DNA of 64,000 nt from Hydractinia symbiolongicarpus (GCF_029227915.1 NC_079886.1:8494001-8558000); one strand, 5' to 3'; positions 1 through 14,008 are shown, counted from the first letter of the stretch. Numbers and translations are program-made. The notes: generated by a model from the sequence alone, not told the origin.

Positions 1-1581
1 AAAAGTAACTTTGGGGGAAAAGGGACAGTAAAGAGATTTGGTTATAGCATTTGTAACAAGTTTTTTTCCAAGGTTGTAGCTATAGCTTAGCTGCATGAGT
101 ATTCAACAAAGCATTTTTCAACATTTGTTGCATATGATTTTTAAAATTAATATTTTTAAACCATTGCCTGTTATGATTATGTAACTGCCACACTCCTTCT
201 GTCACAACTCTCACTCGCTTACTGACTGTAACCGCATACATTTGTATCAAGCATTGTGGTGGTTAAACTTAATACTTTTTTACTCAATACAGTTTGTAAG
301 TAATATGTGTTGAGAAAGCATAGAGCTTATTATAAATCCCCATGTTGTTTATTCCACAAAAAATTATCTTCATGGTATTCTTCATAGTGTCGATTTGTGA
401 AAATATAAAACCAAAATATAAAACCAAAAGTTTTGTTTTTGACCTCACAAAAATTTCACAGTTTTCACTGATTAAAGTAAAGTTTGACATGACAAGCAAT
501 TTTTGGACAGAGATTTTTTTTAGGCAGTACTCAGAAACCACTTTGTGTTTTTTTTCAAGCCACAATTCTTAAATTGTTTTGCGAAGTGATCCTTTCAAGG
601 AAAAATTTGTTTTTGACTGAGAAAAATCACTGGACAATTTCACTTGACTGAAAAAATACCAAGATGAATACAAAATTTCACAATTAAGATATCAATTTTT
701 TTTGTTAACCTTATATTTTGAAATTTGAAAAAAAAATTTTACCAAATACAATTTACGATAGAAGCTTAAATTTGACACAAATAAGCAAGAACATTTAAAA
801 AAAGTTTAAAGTCCAACTTTCCCCACCAAGTCAAATTAGTATGCTAATTCTAAAATCACAAATGTGTAAAATGTGAGTTTGAATACTTCCAGAGCTACTC
901 TTCCTTGAAAAAAAATAAATGAGGGAAGGCACCCACAAGGTCAACGCAACAACTATTTTAAAACCACTGTCAGTAAGCCTGGCTAATGTTATTTTCACAG
1001 ATGTTGTTTAAAAAATAAGGTACATTCAATAACTGGAGGCACAGGATAAATACCAGCAGCATCACCACTTGGTAAACAGCTTGGAATTTTACATTTGATT
1101 GGAACAAGTCAGCCAGCCAATTAGTTACTCATATCATCATTTCAAAGCTACCTAATACCCAGCTCATTTAACACCAAGAAAAATAAACAAAAGCATTAGA
1201 ATGGCCCAATAATACATGCTATTATCCCATATTATCACCAAGTGTTAATAACAATCTGTATGACAAATAAATTAAATATTTGAAATAAATTAAATATTAG
1301 AAGTAAACAAACTATATCTGAACTACTTCGCTGCAAACTAAAAATTTGCTCATAATTAATCTCATTGTCTTGTTATTCGGTATTTTGGTATGTATATTCC
1401 GCAGAACGAAAATGGATATGGAAATAGGTCTATTGAACCACACCGTAGTTTAGTTACGTTCGTTAAAACGTGTATTTTAATTTGCTTTATAAATTGCAAA
1501 TTTTTTTATCTGCTAATCAATTAATTTTGTTGTTTTATTCAGCAAAGTTTTCTCCCCCCTGATCGCAACAAAACAACTTAC
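1..1581. other. Intron of the cyclophilin gene, no exon recognised
   Basis: AT-rich sequence downstream of the last visible cyclophilin exon. Short open frames here show no coding signature. No RNA gene or defined repeat was recognised. Confidence 0.5.
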
Positions 1582-4500
1582 GTCTGTTCTGTTTCTTTGA
1601 CTTGCTCTTCCTTTTGTTTGTCCTTGCTTGACTTCTTCTTCTTCTTCTTCTTTTCTTTTTTTTCTTTTTCGTCTTCACTACTGGACGAGCTTGACGAATC
1701 ACTAGAAGAATGCTTCTTTTTTGTAGCTAGAAAAAAAAAATTCACAATTCTATTCAATTTTTTAGGAATGCTGAATTATGCTAGAGACGTTTTAATGAAA
1801 TCAATTGTTCAAATTTCTTAGCCTGAAACTTCTTAACTTGACATTGTTTAAATGTCTGAAGATTATCATCGATGACGACACTAGCCCGTAATAGCTCGCT
1901 TAATTATTCAATGTTGATATACCTTCTGGTCTGATAGAAAACATTCGATATGATAAAAATTACTGCCTATGTTTGTGATTATTTAAAACAACACAAAGAT
2001 TAATGAGCAGCTTAACTCTAAATACACCAAAAATAAAAAAAAAATCGAATTTTTCGGGCAATTTTTGGCCTTTTTATGCAAATTATGTGAAACCCGGAAA
2101 AAACAGAATGTTAAAATTCGTTCTAGTAGTACCAAAATTTTAATTTAATATAGTTGCAGTTGTGGTAAATTTCAAGCTTCCAGGAAGTGTGCTGAACTAA
2201 GCGAAACTTTTTATTGCTGCCATTTTGTTCTTTTAATGACATACTATAAGTCTGCCAAGTTTGATACCATTTGGAAACCAATATATCTAGGGTTGAGCAA
2301 AACAATACCTTTTTTCGTGCCCTCCTTTTTGCTGGCAACCTTAGACTTCTTTACCAGTTCACCACAATGGTGTACACGAATGTCGGCGTATGGTTTGTGG
2401 TCGTCATTTACTTTCTGGTTTTCGACATCACGGATAATCTCCTGACCAGATAGAACATGGCCGAATACTGTGTGGACACTACAAAAGACAAGAATAAATT
2501 ATTTTACGCACTTACACAAAGCTGTAAGGCTCAGCATGCATTACACGCTCTTTCGTAACTAACACAAGAACTTAAGATTGATATTACTCAAAACTCCATA
2601 TTTTACAGGCTTAACTGTTGCTTTAGTTTCGTATTATACTTCTTGATTGATCTATACTTGCAAAGCTGAATTCACGTTAGGCAAGTGCGCCAGTCAAAAG
2701 AAAACTTTTGTAACCATGAAACGTATGGAACTCATATAACAAGGAAAAGTCTCGTAAACTATATTAAGATTATTATAACCTCTCTCTTTTGTCTTTTTTA
2801 TTCATTTACTACAGGTTCGGCTGTTAGTTACAAGTCACTTGAGCCTTTGGTTGCTTACAAAAAAACTGTGAGTTCATACCACAAGATACTGCAATATATC
2901 AATTTAACGCCCGGGCGGTAATTAGTTTTTCATGTTTTAGACAGGCCACATAAAAAATGGGGAGTTATAAAGTTCAGAAGAGTAAAGTTCAGTAATAAAG
3001 AGGATAATTGACATTATATATATTTTAAGTCTATTATAACTATATCTTGTTTTTATGCAGCTAAAATTTAAAACAGGTGCTTCTTTTTACTATGGGGATC
3101 GGTTCCAGAATCGTTTCAAAAATATTAGGTAAATCAAAAACGTAGGCGCTTGATTAAAATCTTTCCATAAACACAGATCTGAATGGCAGTGGTGCTAAAT
3201 CACTAAGCATACATTTTTTTCAAAATAAGGCAACAAAAAAACACAACGAAATGAAGCGCAAACTGCAACTTTTCTCTGTCTTTGAATTAAAAAGTAACGT
3301 AACTCACTTGTCCAAATGAGGGGCTGGTGCCAAAGTTCTACATGTGAAGAAATAAATAAGAACAGGGGAGCAGAGGAGTATAGCTCATTGTGAACGATCA
3401 TTTGGAACTACACAAAGTTCAATACAGAAATTACAGTAGAGAAAAACATTGACAACATAAAGCATGTATAATATCTTCATTTAATCATCATTATTCTACA
3501 TTGCACTTGATAAAAATTATCATACAGTATGAGTTTGCTAACCAAACAATCAACCAAAATACCTTTAAACGTCATATTGCAATTAAAACATTCAGTTAAC
3601 CGATAAAGAATGCACTTTAGTTTTAGCAATTATTAGCAATAATAAAAAAAACTTGGAGGAACAATGCACAGTTTGAAACTTACATAAAGAACTGAGATCC
3701 ATTTGTGTTAGCTCCACGATTTGCCATCGACAACAAGAATGGTCGATCATGCTTGAGCGTAAAATTTTCATCTAAATAAAGTTTTTAAATAGTTCAACAC
3801 TATACTTTCTACCACGACCACCACCACATGAAAGTTAAAACAACAGGATGGAAATATACCTTTGAAAGTTCCACCATATATAGATTCACCTCCTGTACCA
3901 TCACCTAGAAAACAAAAAAAAACTCCACTGTCAAGCAAAATGTTCAGTGACGATGATTTAGCTCATATAATGCAGTGCTGACATTTTTATAAACGGTTTA
4001 TACCAGAATTTTAATCTGTCCAAAAGTTAAAAAATATTATGACCTACAAATAGCCATTCATACCTGCACTGAAATCTCCACCTTGAATGATAAAATTTTC
4101 AACAATGCGATGAAATGGCGTGTTCTTGTAATGCAATGATTTAAGGGTAGATTTGCCTTCTCCTTTTTCACCTAAAATTTTTATGCATCCATAATTGTAT
4201 ACCAGAAAAGAAGATTATAAAACCTATTGTTTTTTTTGAAATAATAAAATAGAGGCACCTAATAAATGTAAAAAAGATCTTTACCTGTGCACAACGCCCG
4301 AAAGTTTTCACATGTTTTGGGGCAGATATCAGCAAATAACTCAAAAACGATTCTCCCCGCTGAAAAGAAAAATAGAAATTTATACCTCACACAAATGTAA
4401 AAAGACAGCAAGGAGACAATTTGATCACTTTATTTAACACTTGAGTGTCATGTAGTTTTATAACCTTTGCAGGAACCACACAGAAATTTATAAGTTTAGT

Positions 4501-6514
4501 TTTATAAAAATGCAGCATGGCAAGATGAAACGTGATATAAATGAAAAAAGTAAATGAGTGAGCTTCTAGTTAAGCTTTACAAAAATGTAGCTAGCGTATA
4601 CTGCCTACTTTTCTTAAAGTTTTGTAAAAATAAAACCCTTTTTCCAGCCTTTCTGGTTCACAAAAACAGGTTTTCTTATTACTGTGGAAAGTTTATCATT
4701 TCTTGAACATGATAGTTTAGTAGGCGACGTTTCGGGAGATCATTCTCCCATCATCGGGCAAAGTAAAATGATGTTGCGCATGCATTTATATAATTGCAGA
4801 GGATCGAAATTCATAAAAAATAACCAATCAGAAACGAGCTGATAATTATGGTAATTAACATTTTTGGACCTGGATGTAGGTAACTACTTTTTCTGTAGGG
4901 CTGGTAACCAAATCTCAGGAAGTTGATACGAGATGCTGTTTATGTGTTTGTTACGTTCTACACTGTTGATGGTTTCTTTAATCTTCCTGGCCGTTGTTCT
5001 GGATTCTCTGTCAATGATTTTTTTCTCATTCTAATTAAACTGATGACTTCTACTCCAGCTGTGGTCCGCAATTCCGTTTTTCTTCACATCTCCGTTTCTT
5101 ACTGCGCGCATATGTTCTTGTACTAGTTGCTTAAACTTTCTTTTTGTTTCGCCTATATACACTACATCACAATCTTTCACAATCACAGGTTTTCTTGTTC
5201 TAATATGGTGGCTCAAAACATAAAGCGTTAACATTTACTTAAGTTTCGGACTGTCCCTAAATAGCCAAATCAATCCTTATCTCACGGCTGTTTCAAAGCG
5301 GTCAAAAATGTTACAAAAAAATAATTCGAATTACCCTCTCAGTTAAAACAGGACATCTCAAGAACGAAATAAAATTTTTATATTCTGCAAAAAGAATAAT
5401 AATCTCATATAAATTATTAAATATACTATTAAATATACTACTAAAAGAAAAAATTTTTTGGAAACCTGTCTGAAATTTAAGTAGTTTATAGTTTGCGAGA
5501 CGAACGGTGCACGGTACCTGCCGATAGAACCATGTTTCCAGCCCCCATACCAATTTTCAAGTCCGCAACTAGTATCGCGGTGTTGGCACAAGGTTGGAAA
5601 GATGGAAAACTTTCGCCAAAAATAATGTTTTTTTTAGTTTTGTGTGTTTTGTTCGACGAAATAACTCGAAATCCATAACACACATGTATAACATGTAGAA
5701 AAGTAGATCGTTTTAATACTTTTTAATTCAGAAAAATTAAAACAATACCAAAAAAAAAGATTCAATAACTTAAAAATTATAAAAATACAAAATTTCTAAA
5801 AAAATTGTGGAAGCCATTTTAATTTTGTCCGCAGTTTAATAATTTTTAAGACATTTTTAGATTTTTACAGAATATAAAAATCTTATTTCGTTCGTGAGAT
5901 ATCCTGTTTTAACTGAGGGGGTAAAATCGAATTATTTTTTCGTAACATTTTTGTCCATCACGAAACAGCTGTGTAATGGAGTTGAATGAAGAACTTAAAT
6001 GTTTTCTGTATCTGTTTATACCAAAAGAACAATATAAACAAAGTGTTGGTGTAGACCTAATACTTTCTCTGATGGGGATATCAGGGTGGTGGTAATGATG
6101 TTAGCTATATAGTGGATATTTATTTTCTACCATAGCAAATATAATTTAAAAGTAAACTTGGATAAAAAACAATTTTCCAGCCAAAGAAGGCTAGCTGCAG
6201 AAATTTGATCAGTTATACAAGATTTAAAGTCAATATTTTAGGTGTGGATTTGGTCAGATTGTAGCTAGCTAGCTGGTATCTATAATATCCAGAAGGAGAA
6301 GGTTTAAAAACAAGGAACCTTTATTTGCATTGCACGGTCCCTGCTTTTCTTTCTTTCTATGTATGATATAGCCACAATTGAGAGAGCTATAAAATATTAA
6401 AATGCAACAAATCTTTTACTTACCATCTACTCTGTTTATTTGTAGATCAAAAAAACATCTTGGACGATAGCCTTTTACAGGAGGAGGAAATCTTCCATCC
6501 TTATTGTCCGCCAT
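1582..6514 (-). CDS. PPIG-like: SR-type cyclophilin (PPIG/NKTR-like), 5' exons; 3' end beyond left edge
   Basis: Peptidyl-prolyl cis-trans isomerase of the nuclear, splicing-associated cyclophilin group. Exons on the minus strand: 6514-6424, 4359-4285, 4171-4064, 3904-3860, 3771-3684, 3337-3308, 2478-2309, 1726-1582; all junctions are GT-AG and phases agree, giving 250 codons plus two bases. The start is the ATG in [26 protein letters not shown] then opens the cyclophilin fold. Visible catalytic-core motifs are [30 protein letters not shown] and HLDNVHTVFG. A His replaces the Trp of cyclophilin A at HLDN, which is usual for PPIG/NKTR. The last exon seen is Ser-rich then Lys/Glu-rich ([17 protein letters not shown]), matching the low-complexity start of the PPIG tail, so this is not a small PPIA-type protein. 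It ends in a good donor (ACGTAAG), so more exons lie left of base 1. No further coding exon was recognised in 1-1581. Very sure of the family, less of PPIG versus NKTR. Confidence 0.93.
4690..5219 (-). mobile_element. Penelope-like element fragment (GIY-YIG end and 3' tail)
   Basis: Within cyclophilin intron 1 a minus-strand frame (5234-5031) reads [18 protein letters not shown] followed by MRAVRNGD and IADHSW, the start of a GIY-YIG endonuclease as found at the C terminus of Penelope-like retroelements. The frame then shifts, and [17 protein letters not shown] continues to [12 protein letters not shown] and a stop at 4886-4884. Further downstream on the same strand lies the motif CCGATGATGGGAGAATGATC followed by TCCCGAAACGTC (about 4768-4728), a type of sequence often found near the 3' ends of animal non-LTR and Penelope-like elements. 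No reverse transcriptase part is visible, so this is a dead 5'-truncated copy. Confidence 0.7.
5230..6004. mobile_element. Foldback or MITE-like element in cyclophilin intron 1
   Basis: Bases about 5230-5400 and 5850-6004 are imperfect inverted repeats about 150 bp long. Examples are AACATTTACTTAAG against CTTAAATGTT at the outer ends, CGGCTGTTTC against GAAACAGCTG, and TTAAAACAGGACATCTC against GAGATATCCTGTTTTAA. The centre has no convincing ORF. It lies directly next to the Penelope-like fragment. A target-site duplication is not clear. Confidence 0.65.
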
Positions 6515-9507
6515 TTCTATTTCATATGTTCACAATGAGCAAAACCCAGCTCCTAGCTTGACAGCGTTTAGCAACCCTCGGGCATCATTCGTCTAGCCCT
6601 TCGGAGCCTCTTTTTAATTTATGTAGCGGATTCGTAACTCTTAATTTAAAAACCGAAAATTTCTGCCTTAATATTCACTTTGCTGAAAACCCGCACCAGA
6701 TATATCAAGCTGTGGGTGTGATGGTTGTAAACAGTATGGATATCGATAACATAAGTTTGATTTATTTATTTATTTATTTGACGAATATTTATGTACAGGA
6801 TAGACATTTCAGAGAATAAACATTTGGTGCGTGTTCTTGTGGTTATGGAGTTTGCTTCACAATCACAAGGTCCGTGGATCATTCTACAGCGCGGGCATGT
6901 TTAGCAAGTGCCTTTACCACAACTACGGGAATTTATACATTCCGACCACAGGACCCACATTGATAACAGTGTTGGCTATATCTTGTATAGATATCGGAAT
7001 AATAATAATAATAATAATAACAATTCTGCTATCATTATGTGTCTTGTAAATAATTAACCTCCTTGGCCAACTTAGTAAACTTGGTAACAGTTTGACAAGC
7101 GTGGTCTGATTTACAAAGGCGATGAACCAGTCAATTTTCCCTGATTTTAAGAGGCAAAATAAATATCACGAATAAAATTTCTACAGCTAAGTGTAAAAGC
7201 ACTGAATTCAAGTAGATAGTAGAAGTAAAAGTAGGAAATAGCGACACAAAACAATACTGCCACTTTTAAATATATTCAATTCAAATATAAGTGCATAGCA
7301 ACGCCCATAGCAACCATTTTCGCATTTTTAGACAGCTTTCTTGCCCCTCCGTCGATGTTTAATTCCTTGCAATAGCTAGATGATACTTAAGGGCCTCCTA
7401 AAACAATATGTGACAGTTCTGAATATTAATTATGGTGTTCCACAAGCATTCAGAAAGCTGTCTTAAGACGCACCCTCTGAAGTGAACTCGTCAGAGTTTA
7501 CTCCTCATCAATTAGAAGGTCTTAGGTATTTGATGCTTTTCAGGTCGAAATAATGCTGGTATACAGCTTTTGTCGATCCACAAGTCAAGAATGTCCATAA
7601 AATAATCTTTAAACAAGTCTTTTGCCGTTTAAATTCGGAATCCACGCGAAACAAGAATTTTCAAGGCCGAAGCACCCACGCTTTAAAATTTCTTCCGTGG
7701 ATGCAGGCATTAGTACCACCTAGTGTTTAAATGAAACCGATTTTCAAATCAAAGTTTTGTCTTTCAGTTATTTTGTGGAGATATTGCCTGTTTCGCCCTG
7801 CTTTAGCTTTTCTGTTGTTCAAAAAAATAATTTAAAAAAACGAGTCAGCCTTGCAAAAATGCGCTTCGCTCAATTCATAAACGTAACCTTTGAGGAACAA
7901 AAGCGGCCAAAAATGCGCTTGAAATAACGCATGTTATTCAGTTATTTGGTTAGGCGTCTAGCAGAAAAATGTCATATTTTGCCTATACATCTCCTAGCAA
8001 AGGGTAACCATGGCAACTAATCAACGAAATTTTTGACTTAATTTTGTCGTACTATCCTCGTCAAGTATCTCCAGAAAAGACAACCCTCTGCGAAATAGTT
8101 TTTTCTAGGGGTACCACCTTCACAATATAACATCCACGACTTCTACAAACAAAAAAATCCACAACTAATCAAATCAAGGTAGGTCCTTTTAGATGTAAGT
8201 TTTTTATTCATTGAATTGTTTAAGCCATAACGTTCTTCTGACTCCTGTTGTCTTAGTAAAAACAGTGGGCAAAAAGTGATCAAATTTTGATGATTATTAT
8301 TTTTTATTGACCAAAGTTTTCCACCGAATTCATTTTTTGCTGAATACTAAAATGTTTAAAAAAAGAAAGTTACAGTTGCTAAATATTTTCAGTTTTTATT
8401 TTTTTTTGTTGTTGAAATTATTATATAAAAAGGTGTATTTGTAATGAATTTTTTAACAATAAGGTACTCTAAAAATTCAGCTACAAACATTAGTTAGTAC
8501 ATTAAGCTAGATATCCTGTTTATCTTCTTTTAAGACTTGAAAAGCTCCTTTGATAAACACATAAGCTGGCATAACCGTCCGTAGTTAACAACTAATGGAG
8601 GTAGTCATCGGAAACACATTATCTCCCTCATCTAAAAAAGTAACAAAAAGCAACAGATGTCAATAGCACCAAAGCTATGCTTCAAGGTTTAACTTTATAC
8701 AAATAGCCAAAGAAATATTAAGAAAAATATTGCGTCCTGACTAAGCGATAACGGACCGCCTTCAGTTAGTAGATTATATAAAGGCACATGCGGCGAAGCT
8801 CTTACAACGTTGCATACATTTAGGTGAATGTCCTTTTTCAAAAAAAAAAAAAAAAAACTTGCCTGCAACAACAGTGTTTAAAAAAAAACACAAGCTACAA
8901 CCTGTTGTTGGCTAATCATAGCGAAAACAATCACTAATTTTTTTTCAAAATAAGTGGCCGTAGAGGTTAAAAAATTGTTTGTAAACGATGTTAGTTGATT
9001 GTTTAGTAGTGCAGATATATCATGTCACGCATACGTACAGAGAACTTAGAGCGATGCTCTTTTCGGATTCTCTATTTCTTTATCGCAACAATTAATGTTT
9101 AATGTTCTATCACAAATTGCCAAAATAAAAATTAGAACGCAATGCAATATCCATCCTAAATGCTTTCTCAGCAATCCTGGATTGCTATCTTTATGCGGCT
9201 ACTGTCAGCGTTACATTCGTGAGACACAGCGTGGTGAAACCTACTAAGCGACGCAAAAGTTAATATTATTCATTTGGTTAGACAAAAATAGAAAATTTGA
9301 ATAACGTGTTTTACATTCTTTTTACCTATACACTACTGACTTTGCATACTACGTCCCCACACATAAATTTTTCTTAATTTACATTCTTTAATATTAATAT
9401 GTTATAAATTATTGAAACAGTCAGTGAAGAAGGAATATACGAAATGTAAAAGAAGAAAGTTTAAAAGAGAAAAATTAAAATACGAATGAGAAATTAATAA
9501 TAAAAAA
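6515..9507. other. Intergenic: cyclophilin promoter side and AT-rich spacer
   Basis: Region between the divergent cyclophilin and paralogue-1 genes. It contains simple repeats (TTTA at about 6757-6780, AAT at about 6998-7021, and an A run near 8840-8857) and a short inverted repeat AGACAGCTTTCT / AGAAAGCTGTCT (about 7332 and 7451). No gene or clear promoter element was recognised. Confidence 0.45.
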
Positions 9508-12500
9508 ATGGGAAACCAACAGTTGTTAAGTTTTGTAGTGTTGTTTTTGTTTTGTGTAGAGGTATGTCGTTTAATTCATGTTTAAGCTAAGTCAAGTCAC
9601 ATTCTGCTCGAGAAGTTTCAAAACAAAAATGCTGCGAGCATGCGCATTAGGAATTTTTAATTTTCCTATTGAGTTTTTTTTTCTTTTTTGCCTGTTTGAG
9701 AGTGAAAAGTTAATTAATTCAATGGCTAAAATTCAATTAAAAAATCTCTGTCCGAATAATTTTTTACTTGAAAGTGATAAATTCCAATGTAATGATAAAT
9801 TCCACAAAAAAGCGCGCTCTTTTATTTACAGTAGACGACAACTTGTGCTTATTTTCTAATATATCATTGTCAGAAAAAAATGCAACGAAGTTATCAGAAT
9901 ACATACTAGAAAAATCACGTGTCCAGTCTTGTCTATTATATTCCCCCTCTTTAAATGAATTTAACAAATACACGCTTTCCTAATTACATATCTTTTATAA
10001 TTTTTAATTTTGATGTTTTGACTTAAACCCCAAATTAATGCTGTTTTGAGTGGTATCAAATTTACAGTCAAAGTCTTCTAAATTTTGGCTTGTACTAACT
10101 ATCGTCGGTTTCAAGCAGAAGTCAATTAGCACAAAATTAAAAAAAACCTGTTTCAACAAGTTTGCTTGCTGTATGAATTTTAAGATTTCACATTTCATCA
10201 AATTTGAGATGAGAATTTAAAAAATAGCATTCATTTTGTTTTAAAAAGTTAAGAAATAGCAATTACACCAAGGAGAACTAATTTGGAAAAGGTGCATTAA
10301 TTGATATTATTTCTTCCCGCTAAAATGAAATAAACAAAAAACTTAGTGATAAAAGGGTAATAAAATTAACGGTTTCATTTTGTTTATTTTTGTTTCATTT
10401 TTCCAGTCTCTTTTATTCAAATTACTGTGCTATTTAAATTTCTGCAGTAGGCATGTCGCAGTATGGATGGGACGCCATCTTTTAAGACCTGTTGTTTACA
10501 TTACTACATTATCAGCAATTTTATGAATTCCGATTGGACAAAACTATATTTCCTCTCATTGATTTCGAATGCCAGTTAAAAGAAGCATCTCCGGCTTATT
10601 AAACTTGCTTTTGACATAGTAGAGGGACATCAGGTGTTTCTAAATTGATATGTTATAAAAAAGCGAATAAAATAAAAAGATTCTGTTTTGTAAACATGTA
10701 GACATCGGGAAAAAATGATTGTCAATTCACTCCTTTCAATTTCGTTTAGTTACTGTGTCAAGTTTCGTAGTTCAGTTTTATCAAAGAAACAAAAAGTGAT
10801 ATTTTTTTGTTTTAAAATATAAGGACCTAGTAGCTGCTAAGATGTAGCTAATATTAAGGTTGCCGCCACTTCGTTATCGCGCAAAATTTTTGTTTACCTG
10901 CCAAAAAAAAAGATTTTTCCGTACATTATACTTCTGATACTACTAGTTTGTTCAACTTTATATTTAGAAAGTGTGTCCATCTGTTCCAAACGTTAAAGTG
11001 AAACCAGGGACAGGGTGAGTTTAAAACAAATCTTGATAGATATGACATATAAAACGGTGGAAGCAAATTCTAACTTTGTTTTAAAGTTCAATAAGTTTCA
11101 ATACTCCGGGGCCGTAGCTGACACCTACAAATTTCTTTCATATTAAATTTGATTGACCAAATGTTATTCCCCAAGGGCGGCCCTATAAATTACTGTAATT
11201 ATTGCATTTTTGATATATTTTTCCAAATGAGTTGACGATAGAACTAAACTTTCTAATCCTCTCTTTCTTCTGTCCTTTTTTCGCTTTTTATGGTACTCAT
11301 TTTACCATCATCACTTTCTTAAAAAAAGTTCTAAAAAATTCAGTAAGCAGTTGCTAGAAAGTGTCAGTATTGGAGCTACTGAAAGAGGTAAACCTAGAAC
11401 ATAATATCACATACGTATAGAGATGGTTTTGCTGATAATAACTGAGGTCAGATATTTCTGGTATAAAGAATTTAATATTGAGCAACTATTGCGTAGGATT
11501 CTCCATGTTCACACATTCTCATGTTAAGGCAACGATATAACTATGTGTCTTATTTTCAGACAATGCGACAGTGAATGTTCCGAGAAATTTGTGGACAAAT
11601 GGTACATATGGTAAGTTAAATCATGCCTTATTTCTCTCTGTTCTAACAATACATTGTTTACTAATACATAAGACTAGTTGTGCGCCCATGGCAAATGAGA
11701 TTAAATAACCTCCTAGAACTCTTCACTTAAATCAAAAAATATTTTCTTAGATTTCTTGCGTAAACCGACTGAATGAATTTACAATGTTGAATAAAAAAAT
11801 CAAAGTTTCAAAGATTATACTCTGAATTTTAAGAATACTAAGTTTGCAAGGTTTCTAGTCTTACACTAGGTTATTCCATTGTTCTGAAAAGTGGTGGCTT
11901 AAACATACATTGTGTAGGTGTTCGGTACATATCTTCGTCTTTATTACACGTTTCCTGAATTACAATATTTAAACTTTAGTATCTCAGTTTTGTAATTTTA
12001 TTTATCAACGTTAAACTGTGTACACAATGTTTAACTTATTATGATATGGGAAAGTGCTATCAATGTTCCAGTGGCATTGATTTCAGTAGCCTTCTTAATT
12101 TTGGAATTATACTAATAAGCTACGTATTCGAGCAGAGATTAATGACTAAGTGCGAAATTGTAACAGGTTGTTTTCTTTCTGTGTGAATCTAAAGAATTCA
12201 TAATTTATTGAGATTAAAGTAAAGATTTCAAATATCACATCTATTTTTAATTTAAAAATAAGTTTAAAGTTAAAACTAAGTTCAAATGCGTTTCACAGCA
12301 TTCGAATTAAAGGTGCATACTGCAAAGAAAAAAGAAACGACTTTCGATTTTGATCATCCAGGAACCTTTATTATTTTACTAATTACTCCCTCCATAAAAT
12401 CTTCTATTACATTATCAGGAATTTATATTTCTCTGTTTCGTATTTCAGGGTGCCACTCCTGATTGTACTGATTTTAGTCTGCGCCATAGGAGGCTTCTTG

Positions 12501-12851
12501 AGAGCAAGAAAAAAAATATGCTGCACGAAATGGAGAAATCTAAAACAAGACAACAATGTCCAACATCGGCCGAATATCCAAAACGATATGCTTCGAGATC
12601 CACGATACATGTTTAGTGCATACGATGTTTACACAGAAAGTGTGAATATGAGTGATATTCAAAATGAAATCCCGCTCGACCAATCGCAGTTAAATAACGG
12701 CTCACCAGTGTTCTTGATAGATAATGACCCACCATCTTACAAAGAGAATGTTGACCAAGATAGCCCGTCACCTTCACATGCACACAGCAAGGATAGTCAA
12801 TTACCAGCAGATGCTCCTCCGACGTATAGCTCTCTTTTTGAACGCCAGTAA
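9508..12851 (+). CDS. Small single-pass membrane protein with PPxY tail, paralogue 1
   Basis: Four exons: 9508-9561, 10968-11014, 11560-11610, 12449-12851; all junctions GT-AG, phases 0/2/2; 184 residues. Exon 1 is a signal peptide (MGNQQLLSFVVLFLFCVE). Exon 2 is a short spacer. Exon 3 is a CxxxC unit ending in FVDKWYIW. Exon 4 starts with the transmembrane helix (VPLLIVLILVCAIGGFL), then a basic stop-transfer stretch and a cytosolic tail with two PPxY motifs (PPSY, PPTY). Such tails recruit WW-domain proteins such as NEDD4-type ubiquitin ligases. The layout (signal, short Cys ectodomain, one helix, PPxY tail) recalls the Shisa/WBP1/VOPP1/CYYR1 adaptor group, but with far fewer Cys, so I do not name it. 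AATAAA occurs near 13002. Two paralogues in this window share the exon plan, which supports the model. Function is inferred. Confidence 0.85.
10110..10310 (+). repeat. Dispersed repeat, copy A
   Basis: Shares an extended imperfect match with 58205-58385 in the same orientation: GAAGTCAAT, CAAAATTAAAAAAAA, AAGATTTCACATTT, CATTCATTTTGTTT, GAGAAATAGCA (GTTAAGAAATAGCA here), GAACTAATTTGG and AAAAGGTG occur in the same order. It lies in intron 1 of paralogue 1. Confidence 0.6.
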
Positions 12852-14008
12852 AACAGAAAGGGACACGAAAACCTATTCTTGAAACTTTTCGTTACAAACC
12901 AGATACAGGGAACTGTTTTTACGCTTGTATAATTTATTCCATGAAGAATGCATGTCTTTATTTAATTTTATAAACACTTTAATAATGTATAAGTACAAAA
13001 TAATAAAAAAATTAAAAAATAGATCATTGACCTTCTACGTTGTAGAATTTTTTTAACATTCATAAATTATTTGTTTAACTGTTCGTTTTACTAAATAGAA
13101 TTGTGTAAAAACTGTAAAGAAACTGTGGTTGAAATAACACCAATAAATTATAAAATAACAGATTATGCAAAAAATGTACTAAAGCTACCACAGTTCTAGT
13201 TCAAATTTTAACATATTAACTTCATTCATACAAAGTTTGAGCGATTGCAATAATGCAATTCAGTTAATTTTTGCCAAGTGCGATTGATGAGACTGTGGTA
13301 TTGATTTAAACAGAATTACGTAAATAAACGTATAAACAAATACACGTATTTATTTCTAGTTATTGTATTGGTTTGGGAAAATATTTACTTGCGAGGCGAA
13401 AGTCATAGCATTAGTGTGACTGAGTATTGACGTTTTTATCGGATGAGGCGCATATTTAGGCATAAATTTTATTGCAAAAGTAAAATTATTAAAAATATTA
13501 CTGTCAAAAAGTAATTAGAGGTTTAAAGAGGATCGGGAAAATTTTAAGTCCCCTCTCTAGCGCACTATAAATGGAGCGATGTCACCTAATTTGGTGCCAT
13601 CTACTGACCGCTAACCGGCTTGTGTGGCAAGCAAGCAGGTTGGAGCAGCCTTATTTGTATTTCCGGCGGTAATGTAACATAGTTACAGTCACTAGGATGG
13701 AATCCCCGAGGACTTTAAAACTTACTTAGTTACTTAATTATGTACTTGAAGATGCATACAAATGCAGAAGGTAAAATGAACATAACCAAGACGATAAATA
13801 CTTTGACTGAAAGTGTTTGGCTTAAAATTTTAAATATAAAGAAATGACATGTTTTAGAAGGGCGAAGTGTGTTGTGGAAGTACCTTTAAAATTGTATCGT
13901 TACTTGCTTGTAGTTTTACTAGCTTTTAATAACTCTGTCGAGAACCAAGAAACGTGATGAGCGTCTTATATTTGGAAAGGTTCTTATCTGGAACATTACT
14001 GTATGATT
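12852..14008. other. Intergenic: 3' UTR of paralogue 1 and a GC-richer putative repeat
   Basis: Polyadenylation signals AATAAA lie near 13002 and 13141. Bases about 13540-13710 are clearly GC-richer than the surroundings (CTAACCGGCTTGTGTGGC, ATGGAATCCCCGAGGA) and look like an inserted short element, possibly a SINE. No gene was seen. Confidence 0.4.

Noticed and set aside
1597-1821. Plus-strand ORF with long Phe/Ser run
   Set aside because: It is the reverse complement of the Lys/Glu-rich cyclophilin exon 1726-1582.
11344-11388. Extra exon in paralogue 1 between exons 2 and 3
   Set aside because: It has acceptor- and donor-like ends, but including it breaks the frame into exon 3/4. The four-exon model without it matches both paralogues.
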